This document shows, piece after piece, positions 32,778 through 43,608 of a stretch of 64,000 nt of DNA; positions within the stretch are counted from its first letter, which is position 1, and the number at the start of each line of letters is the position of its first letter. The notes below the pieces were generated by a model. That model was not told the DNA's origin and made no database searches. It saw nothing but the letters and a program-made list of their open reading frames with translations. The stretch spans positions 682,001-746,000 of the forward strand of contig OY756146.1 of NCBI GenBank assembly GCA_963576785.1, in the 5' to 3' direction. Both the position numbers and the translations under genes were made by a program. This DNA is from Chlorophyllum brunneum. Lineage: Eukaryota; Basidiomycota; Agaricomycetes; Agaricales; Agaricaceae.

Positions 32778-33736
32778 ATGTTCAATCAAACACATGTCCA
32801 ACGTTTACAAGCAGCCGCAGCTGCGCGTCTCAACAACTTTCATGGTCCTAAACGCCAATTGTTGGGGAGCAATGCCGTCCCTGCGCCTGCATGGAAGCCG
32901 AACATCATTAATAGCGTAAATGGGGCTACCGGAGGGGCAAAAGGGAAGGAAATGGGGAGCAAGATTTTCTTGTCCCAGTTGCCTGTGGATGTGACTGCTC
33001 TTGAGGTTGAGGTGAGTTGCGACTTGCAGGGCCGAGTCGAAGTGACTATTCGTATGGATACTAACGGTTTATGTGTATTAGGACTTGTTTAAGAAGACGG
33101 TTGGACCGTTGAAGGATATGTTTTTGGTGTGTAATAGTCAGGGGAAGTCAAAGGGAATGGCGGTTGTTACTTTTAATCGACCGGGAGATGCTGCTGTTGC
33201 GAGGCAGAAGTATGACGGGAAGATTGTTGACGGACGTACGTGTCGTACTCTTGATTTTATGACAATCTTTTAACGCGTGTTTTTGCAGGAAGACGAATAA
33301 AGGTTGAGATTATTTATGATGGAATTCCTGGTCCTGTGGATCAGCCGCCGCCTACCGTGACACCGACGTTATTGAATCGGCTAGGGGGTAAGGTTCCTGA
33401 TGGACCAGCTATGTCAACTTCGTCACCGCGACCTGCACTTACACTGTACGTACCTCTCCCTACCATACATGCCACAATGAACTCCAGACATTAATTGCAA
33501 CGTGTAGACAACAAAGGACTCAACTACCCGCCACCACTGGGGTTACGGTTGTCCCTCCACGACGTGTACGATTCAAGAAGGGTCCAAAGCGGCTTAAAAA
33601 GCAACAGCTTGCGTTAGCTGGTACCGTTGGGAATGTGGGTGGTCGCATAAAGAAAGGACCGGTGTCGAAAGATGATCTGGATAAAGAGATGGAAGATTAC
33701 CGAGCGGAAGGGGGTGGGATTGGAATTGCGGTGTGA
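32778..33736 (+). CDS. mRNA export adaptor, ALY/REF (Yra1/Mlo3) type
   Basis: RNA-binding adaptor that joins spliced or mature mRNA to the Mex67/NXF1 export receptor in the nucleus. Four exons (32778-33011, 33082-33235, 33289-33445, 33508-33736) encode 257 aa. Residues ~60-140 form an RRM: GSKIFLSQLPVDVT is the RNP2 strand, KSKGMAVVTFNRPGDA the RNP1 strand, RRIKVEIIYDG the last strand. Flanks are Gly/Ala/Arg/Lys-rich, including RVRFKKGPKRLKKQQ. The C-terminus ends KDDLDKEMEDYRAEGGG, matching the C-terminal box (LDxELDxYxxE) shared by Yra1/ALY proteins and used for contact with helicase Sub2/UAP56. The N-terminus MFNQTHVQRLQAAAAARLNN is a helical segment. Gene order with the following kinase is tandem, 344 nt apart. 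Confidence 0.88.
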
Positions 33737-34080
33737 TAATGACTGCTTTCTCGAGGATGATTTGTGGTTTTCGAGGATTGCTTTTTTTATTCTCGTTTCT
33801 TTACTTGTGGTTTCCGCTCTGCTTCTCGCATCTGGTCTATTGTACGTCACCACCCCTGTTGAAAAATAAATACTTTTGCTAATGAGCACTGATAATTACA
33901 TAATATACTGTTATCTGGTTAGCCGCCAGCTTATCTCCTGGCCCTGGGTCTAGCGGAGCGTCTCAGCATTATTGCATTCCCACCACAGCCTGAACAACGA
34001 CGACAATCATATCCCTAGTCTCATCCTCGGGTCTTGTACTCAACCCAAGGCGCCCTTGATCTCCAACCCCGAGCCCTCAT

Positions 34081-36253
34081 ATGGTCGCACCACTCTATGT
34101 GACAGCTTCCGGCTTGCTCTTTCACGCCGGAAAGATCCTAGTGCTCACTATCGGCCTCCCCGCACGAGGCAAGACCCACATATCGCGTGCACTAGAACGA
34201 TACTTGAGATGGACCGGTGTGAAGACGCAGGTCGTGAGTTTAGGTGACTATAGACGCAAGACGTTGGGCGGAGCGCAGAAGCTACCCCCGGATTATTTCT
34301 CATATGGTATATATGGCATTTCATTCATTACCTTTCTGAAAATAATCTGTATATAGGGACGAGGACCCCTGAGACGGAAAGAATGAGAAAGAGTGTCGCA
34401 GACGGATGCGAGCAGTTGATTTGGGATTTCTTCAATTCTGGAGGGCAAGTTGTGATTTATGATGCGAATAATGGTACAAGAGCGGGAAGAGAGGCAATGG
34501 CGGAGAAGTTTGAGAAACAAGGGATTCATATCATTTTACTTGGTGCGTTGTGATTTTACCTGTTGCTTTATTCTTTCTTAGCTGGGTTCTTTAGAATCGT
34601 GTTGTGATAAGCAAGAAATAATTGAGCGGAATATTAGGAGTGTCAAGATCTCTTCTCCAGACGTACGTCTCCGGCTTTGTTTCGAATCGCATGCTGATTG
34701 TGTACTGTCTTGTGTAGTACAAAGGATGGGATCCAAATCAAGCCGTCGAAGACTACTACGGTCGTATAAAGGACAGAGAGAAGTTTTACCAGCCCGTTGA
34801 GGAGCTTACATGGCCGTATATCCGGATCTTCAACGTCGGAGAGAAGATTTTGCTGAATGTATGCGACCAAAACCCTCTCTCGTATGGTCTTAAGAGCTGA
34901 CTCGAGGATATTTACAGAAAATTCAAGGATACCTTCAAGTGCGCCTTGATACTCCATACTCGGTGCGATATACTGATAGAGCGTATATAGTCACGGATTG
35001 TGTTCTTCCTGATGAACATACACAATCGATTCCGTACCATTTGGTTTGCCCGCGTGCGTCTAGTTTCTACGATGGCGATCCTTATATGCTCAATTATACG
35101 CCAATTCAGTCGGGTCAATCATTGATCGAACACTCTTATAAAGCCGACTCAGATCTCTCACCCGCCGGATGGGAATATGCCGAGAAGCTCAAAGATATCG
35201 TCTTCTCACGCAGGATGAAGGTACTGCAAGACCGTGGCATTGATCCGGCTCAGCGTAGACTTGTTGTAAGTACATATCTACACAGGAACATATCACTTGA
35301 GATATTGATCGTGTCAATGTATATCATAGATCTGGACTTCTACTCGACGAAGGGCTCATCATACCGCTTGGCCGTTCCTCTCTAGTCCCCTCTCAGAGGA
35401 ACCCGACACAATGGATGAAGCGGCTGAGGAGGTAATCCCTGATGCAGTTCCTGACGTTCCCGTGGTCAAGCCCAACCCAAATAAGACACTTAAGCTCCCA
35501 ATATTGGGTGTAGTCGCGCGAGATGCACCAGTCAACACTCCACGTATCCGACCCATGGCTGATGCGGTCGCTGATGGACTTACTCTCGGGCCCAGTGCCG
35601 CTTCCACACCCCCTACGGGAAATCAAACTAAAGTCATGATACCAGAGATCAAAGTGGTCGAGAAAACACAGATGTTGGAGATTAATCCCGGAATTTGGGA
35701 TGGTTTGACTCCGGACCAAGCGAAGAAATATTATCCGGAAGATTGGGAGAGGTTTACGAAGGATCCATATTCGTATCGCGTACCTAGAGCGGAGAGTTAT
35801 CATGACCTTAGTGGTGTGTATCTTCAAAAGGCATATGTTCATATCTGATCACCTTTTGCAGTTCGACTGGAACCAATCCTAATTGAACTTGAACGCGAAA
35901 GCGAAGATCTTCTCATCATCGGTCACGCATCCGTTATCCGGTGTCTCCTTGCATACCTCGTCGGTCTCCCAGCCGCCGAAATCCCAGCAATCGAAATCGC
36001 TCGTGGAGATTTGCTCGAGATTGTCCCTGCATCATATGGTGTACACAGTCAGGCATTCCACTTCTGGGATGGACCTGGACGGACGGGTGAAGGTAGCAGT
36101 GGGGATGGCTATCAGTTGGGGTTCAAAGATCAGAATAATTTTTATGAGAATTATGCGGAGGATACGAAAGGAAAGAGGATTAGTTTTACGGATGGTGGTG
36201 TGTTTGGGAATGGGTTTGCGGGGCAGGTTCATCGTTCCGGAACACATGTTTGA
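34081..36253 (+). CDS. 6-phosphofructo-2-kinase, bisphosphatase site mutated (Pfk26-like)
   Basis: Makes fructose 2,6-bisphosphate, the activator of phosphofructokinase-1. Nine exons: 34081-34306, 34357-34542, 34595-34662, 34718-34858, 34918-34938, 34991-35053, 35110-35265, 35330-35813 and 35862-36253 (578 aa). The kinase half has the Walker A GLPARGKT (25-32), SLGDYRRKT and VIYDANNGTR. The phosphatase half reads RIVFFLMNIHNRFRTIWFAR then SGQSLIEHSYKADSDLSP; where active enzymes have Arg-His-Gly this one has Arg-Ser-Gly (Ser ~236). The second His is kept (IIGHASVIRC, ~470), as is TSTRRR (~292), but the CEE site has become WDG. An acidic, Pro-rich insert of ~90 residues splits the phosphatase domain. 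The yeast kinase-only enzyme Pfk26 carries the same His-to-Ser change, so a monofunctional kinase is predicted. Confidence 0.9.
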
Positions 36254-36355
36254 GTTGTCGGGGTATGGAAATGAGAAATTACTTTTTTGTATAGTAACGT
36301 GTTGTACATTTGCTACGTGGTTTACAGAGAGTTCAAACGTTCAAGTTTCGATACT

Positions 36356-37990
36356 TTACTCAACGACTAGGGTGTCAATGCTGCGCTGGATCGATTTTTC
36401 AAAGATCTGGACTTCAAATCCCTTTGCCCTCAACGCTTTAATCCTGTCGACACTGAACTGATCCCATTTTACAATGCTCTCTTTCAGCTCCAGGCGGAAG
36501 GGTCCACCTGTTTCGCGGAAAGTGTGGATCCTCTCCAATACTCTGCATAAACGATTGGGGTATGTCCCACCGTGGTTAAGGGCAAGGGTTTTGAGACCAG
36601 TCAAGACCCTCGGACCTTGCGTTTGGGATACGTCAATGGAACCGGTGAAATGCTGGGATGGATCCACCACAATCGCAGAACGAGGAATCGTAATCATGTC
36701 AAGAATAAGGTTGCTAGTGACCTTCTCGTCACATCGCAGTTCCTGTAATAATGGAAGCGCGGAGAGAATGGATTTCAAATATGGTATCAAGCTTGTTTGT
36801 GGAATACCCCATGGTAAATCGAGTGTTTCGAGTGTTGGTGATAGCCTGGAGAAGAAACTTGTAAGGTTTATTTGATGTTGTTCTAGATTTGGACCTCCGA
36901 ATGCCCATGGTTCTCCAGAATCAGGTCCCGTCCAATGCAAAACTCGTAATTTTGGGAAATGACAATATAAGAGAAAGTTGTTTCCCCAATTGTCAGAACC
37001 CGAAGTGTCATGCCATCTGAGAAATTCTAGGTTCTCGTGTATGATGATTGGTAGGATTCGAGGAAGTAGATTCGCGTCACCGGGATATGTATGACAAGCT
37101 GCGAAGGTGATGAGGTTTGGGCATTGGGTGAGGATGTGTATTGATGTGTGAGCTGGACCTCCGGTGAGTTCTAGAGAGGTGAGTGTGGAGGGGAGTGAGA
37201 TATTGGGCATTGCTTCAAGTCGGAGGCTTCGAAGGGAAGGTAGATGGGACAGACGGAATCGGTGCTGCTGCCAGCTATAGACAATGCTCCGGCATGACGG
37301 ATAGATGGCCAACGCACGGCATTCAGTAAGTCGTTCCGTGATCAAGCGGACCCAGCCTTCCAGGACATGGATGAAAATAAGATTATGTATTTTCTTCGCG
37401 ATATCGAAGAATATAGCCTGGGTGACAGGCTCAAGGATGGGTAGTGGGTCGTAACCTGGCAATTCTAACGGTGCGCAGTTCACCTCCAGGTTCAACGATA
37501 AGGATTGAGAGTTTTGCGAATATAGTTTGATCAACGAGGCCGCCTTGGAAGGTGTATTGTTACCGATAGTAACGGATAACGACGTCCAGAGCTGGGGTGA
37601 TGTCAAAGAGATCTGCCGCCATTGATGGGAAACAGAACCAATGGTAATCGGAAGGTATCTGCCCTCCGATGTGTCGAGATCAAGGGATGATATATCGGAC
37701 AGTTGTGTCGTTGGTAATGAGTTATGGATAATGGGGATATTAGAGAAGTTGACAAGTGGGGGACATGCGAATTGGAAGATGGTAGACAGGACCTCTGGTG
37801 GTAGATTTCTGGTTTTGGCCCTGCTTGCATTCAATCTGCAGAGCAAGTTGGCACGGTTCTGGTTGAGACGGAAAATTAGCTCATCCAATTTATAGACCTG
37901 TTCTTGGATGGACCCCGGATTCAATTGAACCTCTTCTGGTAGTGGTGTGTCAGTAATGCAGAACTGCGTAGTCTTATAATGTAACACCAC
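36356..37990 (-). CDS. F-box protein
   Basis: Intronless 544-residue protein, predicted substrate receptor of an SCF ubiquitin ligase. Residues ~25-60 form a charged helix (VYKLDELIFRLNQNRANLL). The F-box begins at ~62 with RNLPPEVLSTIFQFACPP, and GSVSHQWRQISLTSPQLWTS completes it. This helix plus F-box arrangement is typical of the very large F-box families of mushrooms. The rest has leucine-rich segments (SLRSLRLEAM, LTSLELTGG, LRVLHWTG, LETLDLPWG, ELRCDE) that suggest a degenerate leucine-rich repeat solenoid, but no strict LRR spacing. The substrate is unknown. Its 3' end is about 100 nt from the convergent 3' end of the phosphofructokinase-2 gene. Confidence 0.88.
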   Translation of the reverse strand: MVLHYKTTQFCITDTPLPEEVQLNPGSIQEQVYKLDELIFRLNQNRANLLCRLNASRAKTRNLPPEVLSTIFQFACPPLVNFSNIPIIHNSLPTTQLSDISSLDLDTSEGRYLPITIGSVSHQWRQISLTSPQLWTSLSVTIGNNTPSKAASLIKLYSQNSQSLSLNLEVNCAPLELPGYDPLPILEPVTQAIFFDIAKKIHNLIFIHVLEGWVRLITERLTECRALAIYPSCRSIVYSWQQHRFRLSHLPSLRSLRLEAMPNISLPSTLTSLELTGGPAHTSIHILTQCPNLITFAACHTYPGDANLLPRILPIIIHENLEFLRWHDTSGSDNWGNNFLLYCHFPKLRVLHWTGPDSGEPWAFGGPNLEQHQINLTSFFSRLSPTLETLDLPWGIPQTSLIPYLKSILSALPLLQELRCDEKVTSNLILDMITIPRSAIVVDPSQHFTGSIDVSQTQGPRVLTGLKTLALNHGGTYPNRLCRVLERIHTFRETGGPFRLELKESIVKWDQFSVDRIKALRAKGFEVQIFEKSIQRSIDTLVVE

Positions 37991-39337
37991 CGTTCAAATA
38001 ATGACCGCAACGTGGACAGCTTGTTGGTGTATTATCCATTAGAAAATAACAGCTAGCCAATGTTCTTGTTATCCCAAGTAAGGTAAAACAAGTAGGCTCA
38101 CTGCACTGTAGTTCACGCTCAACTTACGTACTCCCTTTCAGGACGGGCGCAGGTGGGTTGTCGTTATAACAGAGCCGACAAACAAAGCAGACTGATAGAA
38201 GTTGTGTGGCTACCAGACTAGCTTGGTTCGTTAGGTTACCCTGTCCTTGTAGACTGTATTGGTGATAGTCCTCGATCAACAATGCATACCAATCAACGAT
38301 AGTCATGTGATCGAAGTCCAACACAACGACACACTCTCCGGGCTTCCTTATCCTGCGGCTTTTCCTGGTGCCCGAGGTCAGTCCTTCAGTTATCGGAACG
38401 CGTCCTCTTTTACTGTTAGCGCCCGGAGCGTCCACGTGACGTCACCGCTTCATCTCATTATTTTAACTTTCGCCCAATCGTTAGTCAACCACTCTGGGGG
38501 TCGTCGCATGGGTGGTCATCATTTGTTCGCTCTAATGACAGTTAACCCTGACACATAGCTCCATACATGGAGCTGAAAATCAGAAAGTATTTCTAGGCTA
38601 TTTTTTAAGGTGACAATCATCTCTGAAGGTCTCCTACAAACACGCCACACGCCACACCACTGAAGCTGAAGTGGCGTCTACCGGTGAGTACTCAAGCACT
38701 GATTCTCACTGTCGAACTCTTACCATTAGCGTGATGACCCTCACACTTTCTCTCACCTGTGTTCTCGAGGAGCTGCATGTTCCGCCATCCGGTTCTATTC
38801 CTCCTGTTTTCTCGTGTTACCGTTAGATCCGCTATCAGACCGCTGGTTGATGCAACAGACTCCCAGGCGAGATGATTACCCCTGGTTACATGCTACCCCG
38901 CGAATCAAACGTCTACGAACGCACAACATGTCGGCGATATTTTTATGTGCGAGTTTATCTGGTTGATTGAAACTCGCTTTTTCTCGGCACCACTGCGTTG
39001 GCATTTTCGGGCATCCGACTTGGTCTCATCTTGTGACCTGGCAGACGTCCTCTGACTGGATCCACTCGTGGATGAATCACGACATTCAATGGTGAGCCTG
39101 ACACCATGAATACATAGAGAGTTATTGTGGGAGAGATGGTTGCTCTCTGCAAGAGAAAAAGCTCGCGCCCGATTAGCAGAATCACTGCTTGACAGTAGCA
39201 AAATGACACTGATTGACAGTAGCAAAATGACACTGATTGACAAGATGCTTATCCTTACTCTGCGCGGCGGATCCTCACCATGAAAAGTACGTCCTGGCCC
39301 AGCCCAAACCCACACTCCTAGCTCGTGGTCCTGTCTG
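37991..39337. other. Intergenic with a short tandem repeat
   Basis: Contains the F-box gene promoter and the promoter and leader of family copy 5. A 104-codon minus-strand frame at 38124-38435 has a basic patch (RKSRRIRK) but no other support. Confidence 0.4.
39191..39242. repeat. 24-nt direct tandem repeat, about 2.2 units
   Basis: The unit starts GACAGTAGCAAAATGACACT and ends GATT. It recurs exactly at 39191 and 39215, with the first four bases again at 39239. It lies about 150 nt upstream of the leader intron of family copy 5, so it is in the putative promoter. Confidence 0.85.
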
Positions 39338-39389
39338 GTGAGCTACTGAGCATCTTTCAATGTTGATAGTCTGATATTGGACATAGGTC

Positions 39390-41593
39390 ATGACATTCAT
39401 TGTTTCGCATGTTTCTGTGGCGGAAGCAGCCACCATAATCAATGCCCTCATTACATTCATTCAATGCACAATCTCCGCCTCCTTTATCATCCTCTTAATA
39501 TTCTTTATGCCAAAAACCGACTCCGCGCTCTCGTGGAGTTCTGTCACCCGAACTCTTCATTCATCGATCTGGCCAACTCTCCTTCGTTCTGACTCTAGCT
39601 CAAGTAGATCAGCTGGAACAACAGTCTCCATTATCTCGTCCCTGACCATGATCACCACGGCCCTCATCACCATTGCCGGTGTTACTCTTCCCTTGGGACT
39701 TCACGAAGGCCCTTTACTACAGGGCAATTCGCAGGTCTTTTCCGCCAGATACGTTCCTGATACATCCCCCCTTGCACTAGCCACAACTCCCAACCGCGAA
39801 GACTTTCATCACGGTCGTATGTGTGGCGGCCTCTTCGGGTCAGTTGCTTGCCCCGGGAACAACGGCAACCCCAACATTACCACATACGCTCCCTCAATCG
39901 TTGACATCTTCAATAGCACCCCCAACGGCCCTTTTGCTACGCAATACCGTCGTTTCTTCACCAGTTCCATTAATGGGAACCTTAGCTCGGGCGCCTTGGG
40001 CACAGCCCAATCCCTTGTTTTACGCGATGGGATTTTTGCGGTCGAAGGCCTCGTAGTTGATATGTCCGCCAGTCAACCAGGACTTGGCTTCCTGAATCAG
40101 ACCATGCCGGATATTCCTCAAGGCGGTATGTGGTCGCAGGACGTCCTTTGGCTTGAGCCTGTCACTGCGTGCGTTGACACCAACTTGACGGCTGATTATA
40201 TATTATCCGATGAGCCAGGCATGACTATCGAGGCATTTAATATCACAGATCATGGTGGCTTTTCTCGGCTCACCCATGATTATCCCCCATTAAACCGCGA
40301 CGGCCAAAATATCGACCTCGTGCAGCACGCATACAAAGGGGCGGTTTTGAGCAATTTTTATGCCATGCTTTACCTAAATGCCACCCGCGAGTCGTCTTTC
40401 GACGGAAAAAATTACACCTTGAAAAATGTCCTGGGTATCGGATTGGACGGCGTCACGCTCGGAAAAACTACCTACCTGCCGCTTAGTTACCTTAATTCTT
40501 CGGTCAACTCAGACCTTGCTGTTTCGTGCGAGGGCTTTGGAGGCCAAGACACTGCGAACGTGACAAATGTTCATGTATCTTGTGGAGCTTTTCTTGGACC
40601 GCCTCTTCGCATGGATGGCGGAGACCGAAGGATTTTCGATCAGGGCTCACAATGGAGTCAACACATCCATGCTTGCGCCAGTACTACGCGGGCGTCGATT
40701 CAGAAAATCACTTTCTGGACTAATGACACTTCCGACCTCCAAAACCTTCGAATTACTCGCCAACGCTCCGAACAACCCGTCCTATGGGCCATAGAGAAGA
40801 CCGATATCAAGATTTCAGAAATTGATCTCTTGTGGGGGAGAGTGGATGATAGATACGAGAACGATCCGTCACTCTGGACTATTCGCAACTACACACTTTA
40901 TCTATTGCAGGAGGTTCCGGTCTCCTAGGCTGGAGTCTCCCCGCAGGACAGCCGATAGCTGCATACGGAGGTTCTTGGGGGGCTGTTTATTTCGGGGGAT
41001 CAGATGGCCTCGCCGATTACACAGGTTCCTCTGACTACGCTATGAAAGCCAAATTCCAATCCTTCGTTGAACAGGACCCCGTTCTTGGATATGCCCGCAT
41101 CCAAAACGCCATCTGGACTGACGTCATGGCGAATAATGTTGCTGGGACTCCGCGACCCTCCACTCTGCTCGTCGCTCCCAACCAACCATCAATTGAGTAC
41201 GATTTCAGATTTGCCATTCCCGCCCTCATTCTGGTGGCAATCTGGGCCCCAGCTTTCTTGGTCTCTGTGATTCTGCTTATTACTCGTATGCTCGAGTTTG
41301 AGTATATAAGGCAGGTGCTCAACCACACGTCAGTTGGTCGAGTTGTCGTTGGAACGTCCGTCTTGCGCGCCCATAGTTATGAGCCTGGGGGATTGTATTC
41401 TATGCCTGAGTCGAGCTTCAATGGCTCAACTAACCACTCCGGTGCTTCGTTCGTGGACTTGAGTAAGAGCGGAGGCTCTCCAGGTCATCGACGCGAGAAG
41501 TGTAATTGGGCCGGCACTACCGGCACGACTCATGTCACACTCGACTTGGACCGTAAAGCCAGTCATGGAAGTACTGCTCACTTGATCCCGTAG
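39390..41593 (+). pseudogene. Expanded membrane glycoprotein family, copy 5, frameshifted
   Basis: Same family as copies 1-4 but on the opposite strand. The frame opens with MTFIVSHVSVAEAATIINA after a leader intron at 39338-39386 (GTGAGC...CATAG, ending 3 nt before the ATG). It runs through the ectodomain to LWTIRNYTLYL at ~40905, then meets a stop at 40926-40928. Paralogues continue with YLPAGxxG; here one base is missing at about 40906-40909 (TATCTATTGCAGG where the family has TATCTACC-TGCAGG-like sequence). In the shifted frame the family sequence continues to 41593: the GLADYTGSSDYAMKAKF block, WTDVMANNVAGT, membrane segment FAIPALILVAIWAPAFL, tail HTSVGRVVVGTSVLR and VTLDLDRKASHG. No intron with a plausible donor explains the shift. 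It is a recent pseudogene or a sequencing error; the lack of other lesions fits either. Confidence 0.85.
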
Positions 41594-42351
41594 TTCGATA
41601 GCTATTTCCTTCCGACATAACCTGATATGACCTCCTTTCTTCTTGTTGCTCTTGGTGTAAAATATACCCACCTATAGTGAATAGTCCAGTCTTTTGATAC
41701 GCTCATTTGTCACCGAGGTCATAATTTTTTTTATCTCACCCGATAAATTAATGTTACTGAAATACACACCCGAATCTTCGCCAACCCAACTTTGAACTAG
41801 CAGACCTTTAGACGATGAAAAGGGGCTATTCCTTGCAGGTGCTGCCACCCTCCTGACGAGGCCTCAAGGAAGCGCATGTGAATAGGGAAGGGTCCGCTCT
41901 CATATATTCCCGTGCATAACGACCAAGGTTCACCTTATCTCCGGATCCATATATTTTTCATGGAACTTCGGGAAGTCGCCATGAATGCAGACGGCCACCT
42001 CGCTACCCTTCGTATCTTTACACCACAAACTTGTGATAAATCACACTTTGTTCTATTTTTACCACCAAACAAGAGTAGCCAGGACCCCAACGATCCATAA
42101 TATCACTGAGTGCCCCACAATGCCCCGCGAACAAGCCTCCCGTACACCAATGCTCAGGTATCATTGACCGGGCGGTAACCCGAGCTTCAACCCGTCGTTG
42201 CACGAGGTACCGAAGACTTAATAAGGAATTAGACTTTTGCTGTTTTCCCCATATGGGTAACCGCCAGCTGTGTTCACGTGGTACTCAGGTTCGTGATCAT
42301 AAATACACTGTTATTTAAGCTTCCGTGTAGATAACCATATTAGACGGCTAT
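41594..42351. other. Intergenic convergent 3' flanks
   Basis: Lies between copy 5 (+) and the protease (-). Only short frames, no recognised feature. Confidence 0.45.
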
Positions 42352-43608
42352 CTAAGACTGAGCAGGGTTGTTCTCCGCGAAGTATTCATGAGAATCAGCG
42401 TTGTCGATGGCGGAATTGGGGTCGCTGATCGCCAACTGCTTGCAGGCGGATTGACCGTAAACGTGATCATCAGTCCCACCATTAGCGATGAAGTGAGAGG
42501 ACTCGTGGATTAAGGTTCCACCCTGGTCCAATCGTAAGTTCCTGAAATTCACCGGATTTCAGAAGACACGAACTCACCTTGGAGTCAGTACCGGTTGTTG
42601 CTACTTCCCAGAACACACCGCAGAGGTAGACATGACCGAAGCTGATAAGGGGATAGCATGTGAGCAATGTTCACGACAAGAGACTCGCGAATAAATCGTA
42701 CTCATCGGGGAATACGTAGGCGTAGGTGCCGGAGTCCGTACAAGTGCAATCGTAAGTGTAGGACGAGAAGGTGTTGCTGCTGATGCTAGAGAAGTGGGAC
42801 AGGACGGTGCTGTGGCGGGATGAAGTATAGGTACCGAACCAGGTGGTGAAGCGTGCAGTTGACGAAGTATGGGATTGGAGATATGAGAGTGCGCCGGCAG
42901 CGTAGTTTTGAGCGGCAGAAGCAGCAGAAATGAGGCCGCTTTGCTGAGAAGCCGAACAACCATTGTAGGTAGCACGTCTCTGGACGGTAGTTCGGGCAGC
43001 GGCAAGCTTGCCGGAGACATGAGCAGTGTGAGCCTCGACTTTGGCATATATGGGTGCGACCTTGGCAGAGTCATCGACAAGGTAGAAGAGGTTACGAGCC
43101 TCAAAATCATATGTGCCTTCACCAGATGTGCTGAAGTTATATGTTGTCGACACTGAAATATTTTAGTCTATGGCATTAGATAGTGCAAAAGTACTCACAG
43201 TCGTGCTCAACATCGACGGACTGTCCAGGGTCGAGGACGGTGAAGGCTTGCTTTGAAGCAGCAACTTCAGGGACATACTTGACCTTGACACCGGTGAAGG
43301 AGGGGCGGGCCCCATTGGAATCACGGGTGATATCAAAGGTATCGGCTGGCAATTTGGAAAGCGGGCTATGCGGGTCATTAAGCAGCTTGACGGTCTCATC
43401 GCCGGTATTGGTAATGGTCGTAGTAACCTTGAGGTTTTCAATAGTGTTAACTGAAGCCGGACCTGAATTTCGTTGTGAGAATGTCGGCCATGCTGTGGTA
43501 GGCGTATAACATACCGGTGACCTTCAAAGAGATACTGTGTGCCGCGTTTGCGACAGCAACAGAAGCTGCAAGAGCGAAAAGAGTTGAACGAATCGCGGAG
43601 GAAAACAT
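42352..43608 (-). CDS. Secreted M35 metalloprotease (peptidyl-Lys/deuterolysin type)
   Basis: Zinc endopeptidase of the aspzincin family, expected outside the cell. Five exons (43515-43608, 43199-43462, 42702-43152, 42578-42641, 42352-42522) give 347 aa. A signal peptide is evident at residues 1-22 ([22 protein letters not shown]). A ~150-residue propeptide-like beta-rich region follows. The catalytic domain contains paired cysteines ([17 protein letters not shown]) and the zinc site TLIHESSHF (His ~297, Glu 298, His ~301) with the third ligand Asp in GGTDDHVYG (~310), which fits the HExxH + GTxxD aspzincin signature. The C-terminus [16 protein letters not shown] matches the family end. The donor after the first exon and the acceptor before [10 protein letters not shown] were chosen because they restore the family pattern. 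Likely role: nitrogen acquisition by extracellular proteolysis. Confidence 0.93.

Noticed and set aside
34939..35385. 148-codon plus-strand frame
   Set aside because: It reads through two introns. Splicing them yields the expected PFK-2 segment and the RSG site; the unspliced reading has no family similarity.
38124..38435. 104-codon minus-strand frame with basic patch
   Set aside because: Only a short Arg/Lys stretch; no domain and no splice extension.
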